DNA from: Candidatus Kaiserbacteria bacterium RIFOXYD1_FULL_42_15
GTDB taxonomy: Bacteria; Patescibacteriota; Minisyncoccia; Phycocordibacterales; UBA918
Direction: 5' to 3'
DNA: 32,145 nt
Assembly: GCA_001783565.1 (NCBI GenBank)
Contig: MFMT01000042.1
Span: forward strand, 29,408-61,552
Below, piece by piece: positions 1-6,869 of the stretch (position 1 is the first letter of the stretch; each line of letters opens with the position of its first letter). A program made the position numbers and the translations under genes. The notes under the pieces were generated by a model. It was given only the letters and a program-made list of their open reading frames with translations. It had not been told where the DNA came from and did not search any database.

Positions 1-86
1 CAATAGGAGGACAATGAAATTGACCACGGATTAGAATCTGTAGTCAATCATTTCCATTAGAGTTAAGAACCATAAAGAAAGTAAAT

Positions 87-170
87 GCGTCGGTGGCAGA
101 GTGGTCAATTGCAACAGACTGTAAATCTGTCGGACATCGTCCTACGAAGGTTCAAATCCTTCCCGGCGCA
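87..170 (+). tRNA. tRNA-Tyr (anticodon GTA)
   Basis: The acceptor stem GCGTCGG pairs with CCGGCGC, followed by discriminator A. The anticodon stem-loop CAGA-CTGTAAA-TCTG puts GTA at 121-123, which reads Tyr codons. A long variable arm lies between the anticodon and T stems, as expected for a class II tRNA. CCA is not encoded; the bases after the discriminator are CA. The gene is followed at once by a hairpin and then by three elements that each end in a copy of its 3' tail. Confidence 0.96.
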
Positions 171-353
171 CAGTAACAAAAATCAGCTCAACTTTTTAGT
201 TGGGCGATTTTTTGTCTGTGCGCCGGGAGTGAGTGATTTAATATCACTCACGTAAGGATTTGAAGCCCGATTGAGCTGGATTATGAGTGAAGCGAAATAA
301 TCCAGCCAATTGGGGTACTGAACATGTAATGTTCAAATCCTTCCCGACGCACC
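171..353 (+). repeat. tRNA-tail element 1 (type I core) after tRNA-Tyr
   Basis: In order: terminator hairpin; the reverse complement of the tRNA tail (gtgcgccggga at 218-228, then aaggatttgaa) split by an inserted hairpin gtgagtga...tcactcac at 229-250; a type I core at 265-330; and a direct copy of the tail (gttcaaatccttcccgacgc) at 331-353. The type I core is a short outer stem (attg/caat) around a hairpin (ctggattat/ataatccag), then gtactgaacatgtaatgttc, whose last four bases are already the T-loop of the copied tail. The copy has one G-to-A change against the tRNA. Confidence 0.8.
176..215 (+). terminator. Hairpin/terminator after tRNA-Tyr
   Basis: An imperfect stem (acaaaaatc.gctcaac / gttgggc.gattttttgt) closes on a 6-base loop and runs into a T tract, as in an intrinsic terminator. 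It is also the centre of a larger palindrome, because the tRNA tail lies on its left and the reverse complement of that tail on its right. Confidence 0.7.
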
Positions 354-531
354 AAATACCAAAACTCAAGCGACAGCTTGAGTTTTGTTGTATTTGGTAG
401 CGCCGGGAAGGATTTGAAAGACGAAGCCGGGGCCCCTCTGGGCCGGCGAGTCGGGGTCGAGCGAATGAGATATTTTGTGAATGAAATGAAACAAAATATC
501 CATGAGAGTGACCAAATCCTTCCCGACGCAC
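354..531 (+). repeat. tRNA-tail element 2 (type II core)
   Basis: Second unit of the Tyr array. A palindromic hairpin (aaaactcaagc/gcttgagtttt) is followed by an uninterrupted reverse complement of the tail (gcgccgggaaggatttgaa, 400-418). A type II core follows at 419-511, with GC-rich hairpin, ggcgagtcggggtc, a stem around atattttgt/acaaaatat, and closing gtgacc. A second direct copy of the tail ends the unit (512-531). It shares the GACGCA variant with the tail copy of element 1, so the two copies are related by descent. Confidence 0.75.
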
Positions 532-828
532 GCGTATAAAAATCAGCTCAAGCTTTTGCTTGGGCGATTTTTATTGCGTGCGCCGGGAGCAAGCAAATAG
601 TTTTGCTTGCGTAAGGATTTGAAAGCCACAGCGATGTAGCTTTGCTACGAGCGAGGCGGGTGAGAAGTGATTTGACATCACTTCGCAAGACCTTGCCCGC
701 TATCTTTGAAGCGAAGCGAAAAGTAACGACAAGGTGTACAGAATTCGTAGAATTCGCGAACACTTTGTAGAATTGAACGTAGTGAAAATTATACTTAGTG
801 ATTCGTGTTCAAATCCTTCCCGGCGCAC
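532..828 (+). repeat. tRNA-tail element 3 (type II core with nested type I core)
   Basis: Third unit of the Tyr array. A hairpin close to the one after the tRNA itself (aatcagctcaag...cttgggcgattttt) is followed by the inverted tail, split by a hairpin (gcaagcaaa...tttgcttgc, 587-610). A core beginning like type II (agccacagcgatgt, gagcgaggc) contains an inserted type I core (cgcaagaccttgcc ... gacaaggtgtacagaattc). The final direct tail copy at 807-828 matches the tRNA sequence (cccggcgcac). The promoter/operator of the next gene begins three bases later. Confidence 0.7.
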
Positions 829-830
829 TC

Positions 831-864
831 TTGACATAAGTTTAACTTAAGTTAAACTTATGTC
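831..864 (+). promoter_or_regulatory. Promoter and 32-bp perfect palindromic operator of the TA pair
   Basis: The bases 833-864 form a perfect two-fold palindrome (gacataagtttaactt and its complement) ending directly at the antitoxin ATG. TTGACA at 831-836, 16 bases, then TAAACT at 853-858 fit a sigma-70-type promoter whose start point would be the A of the ATG. There is no room for a Shine-Dalgarno site. By analogy with other TA pairs, the antitoxin (with toxin) probably binds the palindrome and represses its own promoter. Confidence 0.7.
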
Positions 865-1131
865 ATGAATACAAAAACAGACAAGGATATTGTCGGTCTT
901 AAAGAACTTCGTGAAAACATGGAGACTTATATAGAGCGCGTAAACAAAGGTGAATCAATCACCGTATTTCGTCGTTCTACTCCCCTGTTCCGTATCACTC
1001 CGATCGATGCTGAAGAAGGGGGTTGGGAAACTGTCATCGACTTCACCAAAGAATCAGGTCACGGAGTTCCGATAGAACAACTACTCGCCTCAATGAAAAA
1101 AATGCATGGACAGAAATCAAAAATTTCTTAA
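865..1131 (+). CDS. Phd/YefM-family antitoxin
   Basis: This 88-residue protein has the N-terminal layout of Phd/YefM antitoxins: a short strand, then VGLKELRENMETYIERVNKG, then a strand with ITVFRRSTPLFRITPI. In this family the N-terminal part dimerises and binds the operator, and the C-terminal tail wraps around and neutralises the toxin. The ATG is the first one after the palindromic promoter, and the mRNA is probably leaderless. The 3' end overlaps the downstream gene by 26 bases, which is typical of a co-translated TA pair. The pair sits directly behind the tRNA-tail array. Specificity towards a particular toxin is inferred from position only. Confidence 0.85.
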   Translation: MNTKTDKDIVGLKELRENMETYIERVNKGESITVFRRSTPLFRITPIDAEEGGWETVIDFTKESGHGVPIEQLLASMKKMHGQKSKIS

Positions 1132-1348
1132 AAGGCTCAGTAATAAAGAATTTGATGCCGTAGAGCATATTCTACGGAAGATTTTAGTCAGAGACACCTC
1201 TAGTCTTGATATTAAAAAACTATCTAGTTATAAAGATGTGTACCGAGTTCGAATAGGAAGCATTCGTATTATCTTTCTAGACACGGGAAATCATACTGAG
1301 GTTTTAGAAATCAGCAGAAGGAGTGAGAAGACGTATAAAGATTTTTAG
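1106..1348 (+). CDS. RelE/ParE-superfamily toxin
   Basis: This 80-residue basic protein has the C-terminal block of RelE/ParE toxins: YKDVYRVRIGSIRIIF followed by VLEISRRSEKTY. RelE members cleave mRNA on the ribosome and ParE members poison gyrase; the sequence alone does not settle which applies. The RVRIG...RIIF strands and the RRSEKTY tail look more like RelE. The start ATG lies inside the antitoxin gene (26-base overlap), so translation is probably coupled. The length is normal for a small RelE (80-95 residues). A terminator follows at 1399-1434. Confidence 0.82.
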   Translation: MDRNQKFLKRLSNKEFDAVEHILRKILVRDTSSLDIKKLSSYKDVYRVRIGSIRIIFLDTGNHTEVLEISRRSEKTYKDF

Positions 1349-1398
1349 TCCTCCCCAAACAAAGTTGTCGAACCAACTCCAACCTCACTCTCACAAGT

Positions 1399-1434
1399 AA
1401 AACGAAAACACTATCATATATGTGTTTTCGTTTT
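1399..1434 (+). terminator. Terminator after the TA pair
   Basis: The inverted repeat aaaacgaaaacac / gtgttttcgtttt is separated by about 10 bases and ends in a T-rich arm. The sequence aacactatcata at the loop also occurs in the terminator after tRNA-Lys (9836-9872), so the two may share an origin. Confidence 0.75.
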
Positions 1435-1491
1435 AGAAATTTAACCGCTTCTGGTTTCGTAATTGAGTTTGATGTGGAATCAAATAGCAAA

Positions 1492-1524
1492 ACGTGGATT
1501 GCTTCGTTGTGACTCGCAAAGACG
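1492..1524. repeat. Dispersed palindromic repeat (ggattgc...gcaaagacg)
   Basis: A single short copy of the dispersed repeat: acgtggattgc, a short loop, then actcgcaaagacg. Near-identical copies lie at 17267-17299 and 25962-25995. The stretch 1435-1695 otherwise holds only AT-rich sequence and no supported gene. Confidence 0.7.
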
Positions 1525-1695
1525 GTAAAAAATAACAACAGTAACGCCAATATGAATTCTTTCCACATAACCTCAGATACATATCTGTATTCCTTAATGA
1601 TAAAAGAAAGTACTAAATGTGTTTAGACATTACAAAAAATATTTTTGGCAAATATTCCCTAAATCAACTGTAACTCAAAAACCTGTAGAATAATG

Positions 1696-1701
1696 TATAA
1701 T
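1696..1701 (+). promoter_or_regulatory. -10 box upstream of the secreted protein gene
   Basis: A perfect TATAAT lies 36 bases upstream of the ATG at 1738. The -35 region is poor. The leader would be about 30 bases and contains agggaggg at 1726-1733, a strong Shine-Dalgarno match 4-5 bases before the ATG. Such sites are absent from most other genes in this window. Confidence 0.5.
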
Positions 1702-1737
1702 TAACAATAGATTTGAACCAACGCCAGGGAGGGCGCT

Positions 1738-2244
1738 ATGAGGAAAATGTTTGTTTTTATTGTCCTTGCCTGGTTGCTTATGACAAACGCCACGAGTGCA
1801 TTGACAATAACAGAAGCGCAGAAATGTGCCGACCGACTGCTCGAAGCATACAACAGTCGTAGTTACCCCGGGAAAATGCTCATGCTCGAAGCCATCACTC
1901 AACGCACCTTCGGTATGTTGTACCGTTCGATGACTAATCAAGAAAAAGCAGAGGCCACAAAGGCCACAAAGCGGGTACTGCGTGAATCGTTTGAACAGCC
2001 GACTGGACAGTACCAGTACAAAGACCTGGTGGTTGGTCCTGTCGAAACTACCAAACATGGCTTCCGTATTAATGGCACAGTTCATATTACTTCACCGAAA
2101 TATACTGGAACGGCCTCATTCATGGCACTAGTGTATCCTGGTTGCAAGGTTGAACAGGCCCGCATTGGCAACATTTACGCTCTTGATATCGCTTTGCGGG
2201 AAATGCTCAAGAAGGAATCAAAATGGAGAGATATCCTTGGCTAA
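1738..2244 (+). CDS. Secreted protein of unknown function
   Basis: A 168-residue protein with a clear Sec signal peptide: MRKM, then the hydrophobic run FVFIVLAWLLM, then a likely cleavage after ATSA near residue 21. The mature part begins LTITEAQKCADRLLEAYNSR and is a mixed alpha/beta domain of about 145 residues. The order (helix, variable middle, then strands such as FRINGTVHITS and TGTASFMALVYPG) is compatible with a small beta-sheet export domain such as those of MlaC or NTF2-like proteins, but I do not recognise the family. The start is supported by the strong Shine-Dalgarno site agggaggg. Codon use looks more GC-rich than in the clpB neighbour. A bidirectional terminator follows. Confidence 0.7.
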   Translation: MRKMFVFIVLAWLLMTNATSALTITEAQKCADRLLEAYNSRSYPGKMLMLEAITQRTFGMLYRSMTNQEKAEATKATKRVLRESFEQPTGQYQYKDLVVGPVETTKHGFRINGTVHITSPKYTGTASFMALVYPGCKVEQARIGNIYALDIALREMLKKESKWRDILG

Positions 2245-2258
2245 CAAAAGAACAAACC

Positions 2259-2292
2259 GGCCACGCCCAAAGGGCGCGGCCAATTTATTTAT
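2259..2292. terminator. Bidirectional terminator between the secreted protein gene and clpB
   Basis: GC-rich hairpin ggcc-a-cgccc / gggcg-c-ggcc with a 3-base loop at 2259-2281. T/A-rich sequence follows on the plus side (aatttattta) and a T-rich run on the minus side. It lies between the convergent ends of the two genes and can serve both. Confidence 0.8.
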
Positions 2293-2300
2293 TATGCCAA

Positions 2301-5003
2301 TTAATTCACTATTACTTCTTTGGACTTTTTAATTACTTTCTTAGTTACCCCGTTCCCCGCTCGAGCGCGTTTTTTGACGTCAAAATCAAGCTCGCCTTTT
2401 TTCATATCAACCCTAACTGTACCACCACGCAACATCCCTTCGTTAATCATCAATGAAGCGACAGGTGTCAGAATCTTGCTTTGGATCACCCGCTTTAATG
2501 GCCTAGCGCCAAATTTTGGATCATAACCTTCCTTGGCTAAATAATCCATCACGGCATCGCTTACTGTCAAAGCAATTTCCTTACGGCGCAGACGTTCCAT
2601 TACCTCGGTAATTTGTAGACCAACTATACTGCGAATAGTTTCGGGAGAAAGGATGTCAAAGACAACAATCTCATCCAAGCGGTTGAGAAACTCCGGTCGG
2701 AAAAAATGTTTCAAACTTTCCAAAACCTTTTCCTTAGCTTGACTATATTGAGCCACTTCCCCATGTTCGACCGAGAAACCAAAATTTGACATCCGGTCAA
2801 TGTGTTCGGCCCCGATATTTGAAGTCATGATTATGACCGTGTTACGGAAATTAACTTTACGTCCCTTAGCATCAGTCAAATGACCGGAATCAAGCACCTG
2901 TAGTAAAATATTGAAGACTTCTGGATCGGCTTTTTCAATTTCATCTAGTAATATGACCGAGTAAGGACGGTGTCGGACACGCTCAGTAATATTGCCACTT
3001 TCTTCATGACCAACATACCCAGGTGGAGAACCAATAATTTTCGACACGGAGTGCTTTTCCATAAATTCAGACATATCAATCCGTATCAGTGCATCGGGGT
3101 CATTAAACATGAATTCCGCCACCGCCCGTGATAACTCTGTCTTTCCCACTCCGGTTGGTCCAAGGAATAAGAACGAACCAATCGGACGATTAGGGTCTGC
3201 AATACCAGCCCGTGACCGCTTGATAGCATTAGCGATTAAATTGATGGCGTTCTCTTGCCCAATCACTCGTTTCTTGAGTTCGTCTTCAATTCGAGAAAGC
3301 TTCTGCACCTCGGCTTCAAGCATGCGCGAGACTGGTATGCCCGTCCAACGCGACACCACGGTAGCAATGTCTTCTTCGGTCACCTCCTCTTTTAGTAATC
3401 GGCGACTACGCTGTAGCTTCTTCAACCTTTTCAGCTTAGTATCCAAGTCTCGTTCTAGGGAGGGAATGGTATCGTAGCGAATCTCAGCTGCTCGGGTTAA
3501 ATCAGCTCTCGCTTCGGCACTGTCGGACTCAAGACGCGTTTCCTCGAGCTCTTTCTTCAGCTTTCCAATTTCACCCAAGGCGTCTTTTTCGTTATTCCAT
3601 TTTGTTTCTAGGGCAGAAGTAGTCTCACGCAACTCACCGATTTCGTGATCAATTTCTTTGAGACGAACTTTAATACGTATTTTTTGTTCAGATATTTCTT
3701 TTTCTTTCTTAAGAGCTTCCCGCTCAATTTCCAAACGCCTAACTTGTCTGTCAGCATCAACTAATTCATCTGGTTTATTTTCCAGAGAAATACGTAAAGC
3801 GGCCGCCGCCTCGTCTATCAAGTCCACGGCCTTGTCGGGCAAAAATCTGTCGGTAATATAACGAGCCGATAAATTAACTGCCGCAATAATAGCGTCATCA
3901 GTTATTCTTACTCCATGGAATAATTCGTATTTTTCCGCAATACCACGCAAGATGGCTACAGTATCATCCTGACTTGGTTCATTAACAAACACCGGTTGAA
4001 ATCGTCTAGTGAGGGCCGGGTCACGTTCAATATGTTTTTGATACTCTTTTAACGTAGTGGCGCCAATGACTCGCATCTCTCCGCGCGCCAAAGCCGGCTT
4101 CAGCATATTAGAGGCGTCCATTGATCCCTCGGCTTGACCAGCACCAACAATAGTGTGAAGCTCATCAATAAAAAGAATTACCTGGCCGTGCGATCCTTCT
4201 ATTTCTTTCATAACGGCTTTTAGTCGTTCCTCAAATTCACCACGAAACTTTGTTCCAGCTATTAAGAGACCCAAGTCGAGTGATAAAATTTCCTTACCTT
4301 TGATTGACTCGGGGACTTGACCCTGGGCAATTTGTTGTGCCAAACCTTCGGCGATTGCTGTTTTACCAACACCCGCTTCCCCTATAAGGACGGGATTGTT
4401 TTTTGTACGGCGCGACAGAATTTGAATTACTCTTTGCACTTCCATGTCGCGACCAATGACTGGATCAAGTTTATTATCCTGAGCCAACTTTGTTAAATTT
4501 CTAGTGTACTTGGTTAGGGCTCTAAATTTCTTTGGTTGTTCGGCATCAGTGACTCGATGCTCACGAATTTCTTTAATGACCTCCAGCACTCTATTTTTAT
4601 CAAGACCAATCCGCAAGATCATTTCCGCCGCTGGACCAGGATGCTCAAGCACAGCCACAAATAGATGTTCGACTCCTACATACGAATCACCCAGTTGTTC
4701 CGCTAGATGCCCCGAATACTCTAATGATTTTGCCAGCTCTGGAGTTAGATATAGTTGGTATGATTGAGAAACATTAGAAGCAGATTCAGGATCCTCCAGT
4801 GCCTCAAGGAGTAAGTCGGTAAAAGCGATGACGTCAATATCAAGTTTATCGAGGACAGAAATTACCATACTCTCATCCTGCATGGAGAGTGAGGTTAGTA
4901 AATGAATCGGACTAACATGATTTTGACCACGTTCAATAGCGAGTTCATGGGCTTTCCTAATGGCCTCTTTAGCTTTAGTTGTAAAATTTTGAAAATTTGG
5001 CAT
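2301..5003 (-). CDS. clpB: ClpB, AAA+ protein disaggregase
   Basis: Hexameric ATPase that, with DnaK, pulls proteins out of aggregates. At 900 residues it is slightly longer than E. coli ClpB (857). Visible in order: Clp N domain (residues 1-145, two repeats, e.g. [11 protein letters not shown] and [12 protein letters not shown]); NBD1 with Walker A GEAGVGKT (208-215) and Walker B LFIDE (about 277-281); a full coiled-coil middle domain (about 405-535, rich in E/K/L) that marks ClpB rather than ClpA/X; the linker [14 protein letters not shown]2 with Walker A GPTGVGKT (615-622) and Walker B VILLDE (683-688), then the C-terminal small domain. The ClpP-binding loop typical of ClpC/ClpA is not seen. 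The tail after residue 880 is lysine-rich. The start at 5003 gives the standard N-terminus [16 protein letters not shown] weak Shine-Dalgarno-like gagaggtg lies too far upstream (about 28 bases) to be decisive. Confidence 0.96.
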   Translation of the reverse strand: MPNFQNFTTKAKEAIRKAHELAIERGQNHVSPIHLLTSLSMQDESMVISVLDKLDIDVIAFTDLLLEALEDPESASNVSQSYQLYLTPELAKSLEYSGHLAEQLGDSYVGVEHLFVAVLEHPGPAAEMILRIGLDKNRVLEVIKEIREHRVTDAEQPKKFRALTKYTRNLTKLAQDNKLDPVIGRDMEVQRVIQILSRRTKNNPVLIGEAGVGKTAIAEGLAQQIAQGQVPESIKGKEILSLDLGLLIAGTKFRGEFEERLKAVMKEIEGSHGQVILFIDELHTIVGAGQAEGSMDASNMLKPALARGEMRVIGATTLKEYQKHIERDPALTRRFQPVFVNEPSQDDTVAILRGIAEKYELFHGVRITDDAIIAAVNLSARYITDRFLPDKAVDLIDEAAAALRISLENKPDELVDADRQVRRLEIEREALKKEKEISEQKIRIKVRLKEIDHEIGELRETTSALETKWNNEKDALGEIGKLKKELEETRLESDSAEARADLTRAAEIRYDTIPSLERDLDTKLKRLKKLQRSRRLLKEEVTEEDIATVVSRWTGIPVSRMLEAEVQKLSRIEDELKKRVIGQENAINLIANAIKRSRAGIADPNRPIGSFLFLGPTGVGKTELSRAVAEFMFNDPDALIRIDMSEFMEKHSVSKIIGSPPGYVGHEESGNITERVRHRPYSVILLDEIEKADPEVFNILLQVLDSGHLTDAKGRKVNFRNTVIIMTSNIGAEHIDRMSNFGFSVEHGEVAQYSQAKEKVLESLKHFFRPEFLNRLDEIVVFDILSPETIRSIVGLQITEVMERLRRKEIALTVSDAVMDYLAKEGYDPKFGARPLKRVIQSKILTPVASLMINEGMLRGGTVRVDMKKGELDFDVKKRARAGNGVTKKVIKKSKEVIVN

Positions 5004-5046
5004 AGTCGAATTGTCTTATATTATTTTCACCTCTCTTCACTCAGTA

Positions 5047-5052
5047 ATTATA
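5047..5052 (-). promoter_or_regulatory. Possible -10 box for clpB
   Basis: TATAAT on the minus strand, 44 bases before the clpB ATG. No good -35 box and no CIRCE heat-shock operator (TTAGCACTC-N9-GAGTGCTAA) could be seen, so heat regulation cannot be read from this region. Confidence 0.35.
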
Positions 5053-5203
5053 TTTCTTTCAGACACCAAGGGTGACGGTCTGTGACCGATTACTCTATAA
5101 TGCAATATATGGACGTCGCTGTCAAAAAATAGCTGGCCACCGTTGGTAATTAATATTTTATTAACTATAAGGTTCAGATTATTAGTAACTAATAGTGATG
5201 TTT

Positions 5204-5640
5204 AGAAACGACATGGATTGCCACACTGCGGTTCGCAAAGACGGACGGTGACGTTCATCGTCTTTGCGAGGAGGGAGCCCGCAGGCGAGGGACGTGGCAA
5301 TCCAGGGTGACGGGGCGATGTGGACGGACGATGGCGGGCGTGGATTGCCATGCCTCGCAAAGACGGACGGTGGTGACGGACGTTCTTTGTCTTTGCGAGT
5401 GAGAAAAACATACTATGCTTTTCTCACTCGCAAAGACGCATTGGTGTATATACCAAAAATCAATATAGGTCGTCATTGCGAGCAAAGCGCGGCAATCCAG
5501 AGTTGGTGTGACGTCACAGATTGCTTCCCTACAGATGAACGAATGAGTGTCGTAAAAATAAGACGTAACGTAGTGTAGTTTTATTTTTACGACCGAGTGA
5601 GTGAAATCTGTATGTTAATACAGGGACTGTTCAGGTTGTA
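5204..5640. repeat. Cluster of dispersed palindromic repeats with a minus-strand type I remnant
   Basis: The gene gap 5004-5642 holds no supported gene. It contains several half or whole copies of the dispersed repeat: gattgccacactgcggttcgc (5215-5235), ctttgcgaggagggagc...cgtggcaatccag (5260-5305), ggattgccatgcctcgcaaag (5341-5361), an inverted repeat tgagaaaaaca/tgcttttctcactcgcaaag (5397-5437), and cgtcattgcgagcaaagcgc (5471-5504). At 5550-5593 lies another inverted repeat (gtcgtaaaaataa/ttatttttacgac). At 5613-5640 the minus strand reads caacctgaacagtccctgt, the 3' half of a type I core. The small ORFs called here are by-products of the palindromes. Confidence 0.7.
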
Positions 5641-5642
5641 AG

Positions 5643-6863
5643 CTAAAGTTTCTTTAGCTCCTCAACATGTTTAGCCAAAATTGCCACAGTTTTATCAAGT
5701 TCCGCTTTGGTGGTGTCTTCACCTAAAGTAAACCTGAGGGTAGAAGTGGCCCGAATAGAATCTCCTGAAATCGCCTTCACTACCGTACTTTCCCCACCCC
5801 CAGCGGCACTACAAGCACTTCTAGTACTAGCCGAAACCCCATGAGTATCAAGCATCACTACCGCAAATTCACTATCAATACCCGGGATAGAAACATTGAC
5901 ATTGTTAGCCACCCTTTTTTCACCAACTGATCCATTTACGATACATCCTGAAATTTCATTTGTTAATTTTGCCATAAAATAATCTCGCAAGTTCCTAACT
6001 GATTCACTGCGTGATAAATATGATTGCTGGGCTATCTCTAGCGCTTTAACACCACCAACGATTTGAGCCAATGGCTCGGTTCCGGGGCGAAGACCGTTTT
6101 CTTGGCCACCACCAAAAGTGATAGCTTCTAATTTTATCCCTTTTCCGCATGCTAAAATCCCGACACCTTTAGGGCCACCAAATTTTCCAGCATCCAAAGA
6201 CATTAGATTAATCTTATGACGAGGTAATTCGCACGGTAACCACAATGGTGCCTGGGAAGCATCGATAAATAACAAAACGTGTTGCCCAAGCGCTTGCTCC
6301 TGCTCCAACACCCGACTTACTGCCCCGATATCCTCAATTGTGCCAATTTCACTATTCACGTACGATATGCAAACTAGAATAGTTTGTTCATTGATCAAAC
6401 CCCTAAGTTCCGAAAGGATGACCTGTCCTCCAGCATCGACAGAAACATAATGAATCTTGACTCCTTTCCTCGATAAATATACCAAGGTCTTCTCTGTAGC
6501 CGGGTGTTCAATTTTAGTGGTAATAATTTCCATTTGATTCATAGGTGTTCCATCTCTTCTTTTGGTGGACACAACTCCCCTGATGGCTAAATTATTACTT
6601 TCCGTTCCTCCACTAGTGAAGGTCACCCCGGCTGGTTGGATTTGCAAAATCTGTGCCACCTTGGAGCGGGCTTCATGAAGGGCATTCTTGGCTTCTTGAC
6701 CCTCAAGATGAATGGAGCTCGCATTGCCAAAATTATCAACCAGAAAAGGAGTCATGGCTTTAACAGCTTCTTTGTACATCGGCATAGCTGAAGCATAATC
6801 CAAATAGATTCTAGTAAGCTTAGATGTGGTTAAACCCTTTTTTATATTTTTCAAAAATGACAT
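5643..6863 (-). CDS. Cysteine desulfurase, IscS/NifS-like
   Basis: PLP enzyme of the aminotransferase class V family that takes sulfur from cysteine as an enzyme persulfide. It feeds Fe-S assembly or tRNA thiolation. Length 406, normal for the family. Seen: N-terminal IYLDYASAMP; TFTSGGTESNN (about 83-91); His120 in IEHPA; Asp201 in LFIDASQAP; the PLP lysine Lys227 in SLDAGKFGGPKGVG; and the catalytic loop STRSACSAAGGGES with Cys351. Two positions are unusual: the His normally just before the PLP lysine (AHK) is Gly226, and the residues before the cysteine read STRSAC instead of S-[ST]-G-SAC. No iscU, iscR or mnmA lies next to it, so its sulfur acceptor is unknown. It is transcribed divergently from infB. 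Confidence 0.9.
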   Translation of the reverse strand: MSFLKNIKKGLTTSKLTRIYLDYASAMPMYKEAVKAMTPFLVDNFGNASSIHLEGQEAKNALHEARSKVAQILQIQPAGVTFTSGGTESNNLAIRGVVSTKRRDGTPMNQMEIITTKIEHPATEKTLVYLSRKGVKIHYVSVDAGGQVILSELRGLINEQTILVCISYVNSEIGTIEDIGAVSRVLEQEQALGQHVLLFIDASQAPLWLPCELPRHKINLMSLDAGKFGGPKGVGILACGKGIKLEAITFGGGQENGLRPGTEPLAQIVGGVKALEIAQQSYLSRSESVRNLRDYFMAKLTNEISGCIVNGSVGEKRVANNVNVSIPGIDSEFAVVMLDTHGVSASTRSACSAAGGGESTVVKAISGDSIRATSTLRFTLGEDTTKAELDKTVAILAKHVEELKKL

Positions 6864-6869
6864 GCTGAA

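Noticed and set aside
1-34. C-terminal end of a gene upstream of the window (frame 2, ending at TAG 32-34)
   Set aside because: Only about ten codons are visible, and they cannot be told from chance.
244-763. Minus-strand ORFs of 95 and 71 residues behind tRNA-Tyr
   Set aside because: They run through the tail copies, hairpins and cores; their composition is that of the palindromes, and no start signals are seen.
87-828. Integron attC array
   Set aside because: The tail copies start GTTCAAA and not GTTRRRY, there is no integrase, and the repeated sequence is the tRNA itself.
100-830. CRISPR array
   Set aside because: The repeated unit is the tRNA tail in both orientations, spacing is irregular (about 180-300 bp), and there are no cas genes.
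1675-2085. Minus-strand ORF of 136 residues
   Set aside because: It is antisense to the secreted protein gene, which has a signal peptide and a strong Shine-Dalgarno site.
2301-5003. ClpC or ClpA
   Set aside because: The long coiled-coil middle domain and the lack of a ClpP-binding loop identify ClpB.
5264-5578. Plus-strand ORF of 104 residues between clpB and the cysteine desulfurase gene
   Set aside because: It consists of dispersed palindromic repeats read in frame; similar phantom ORFs occur at every repeat cluster.
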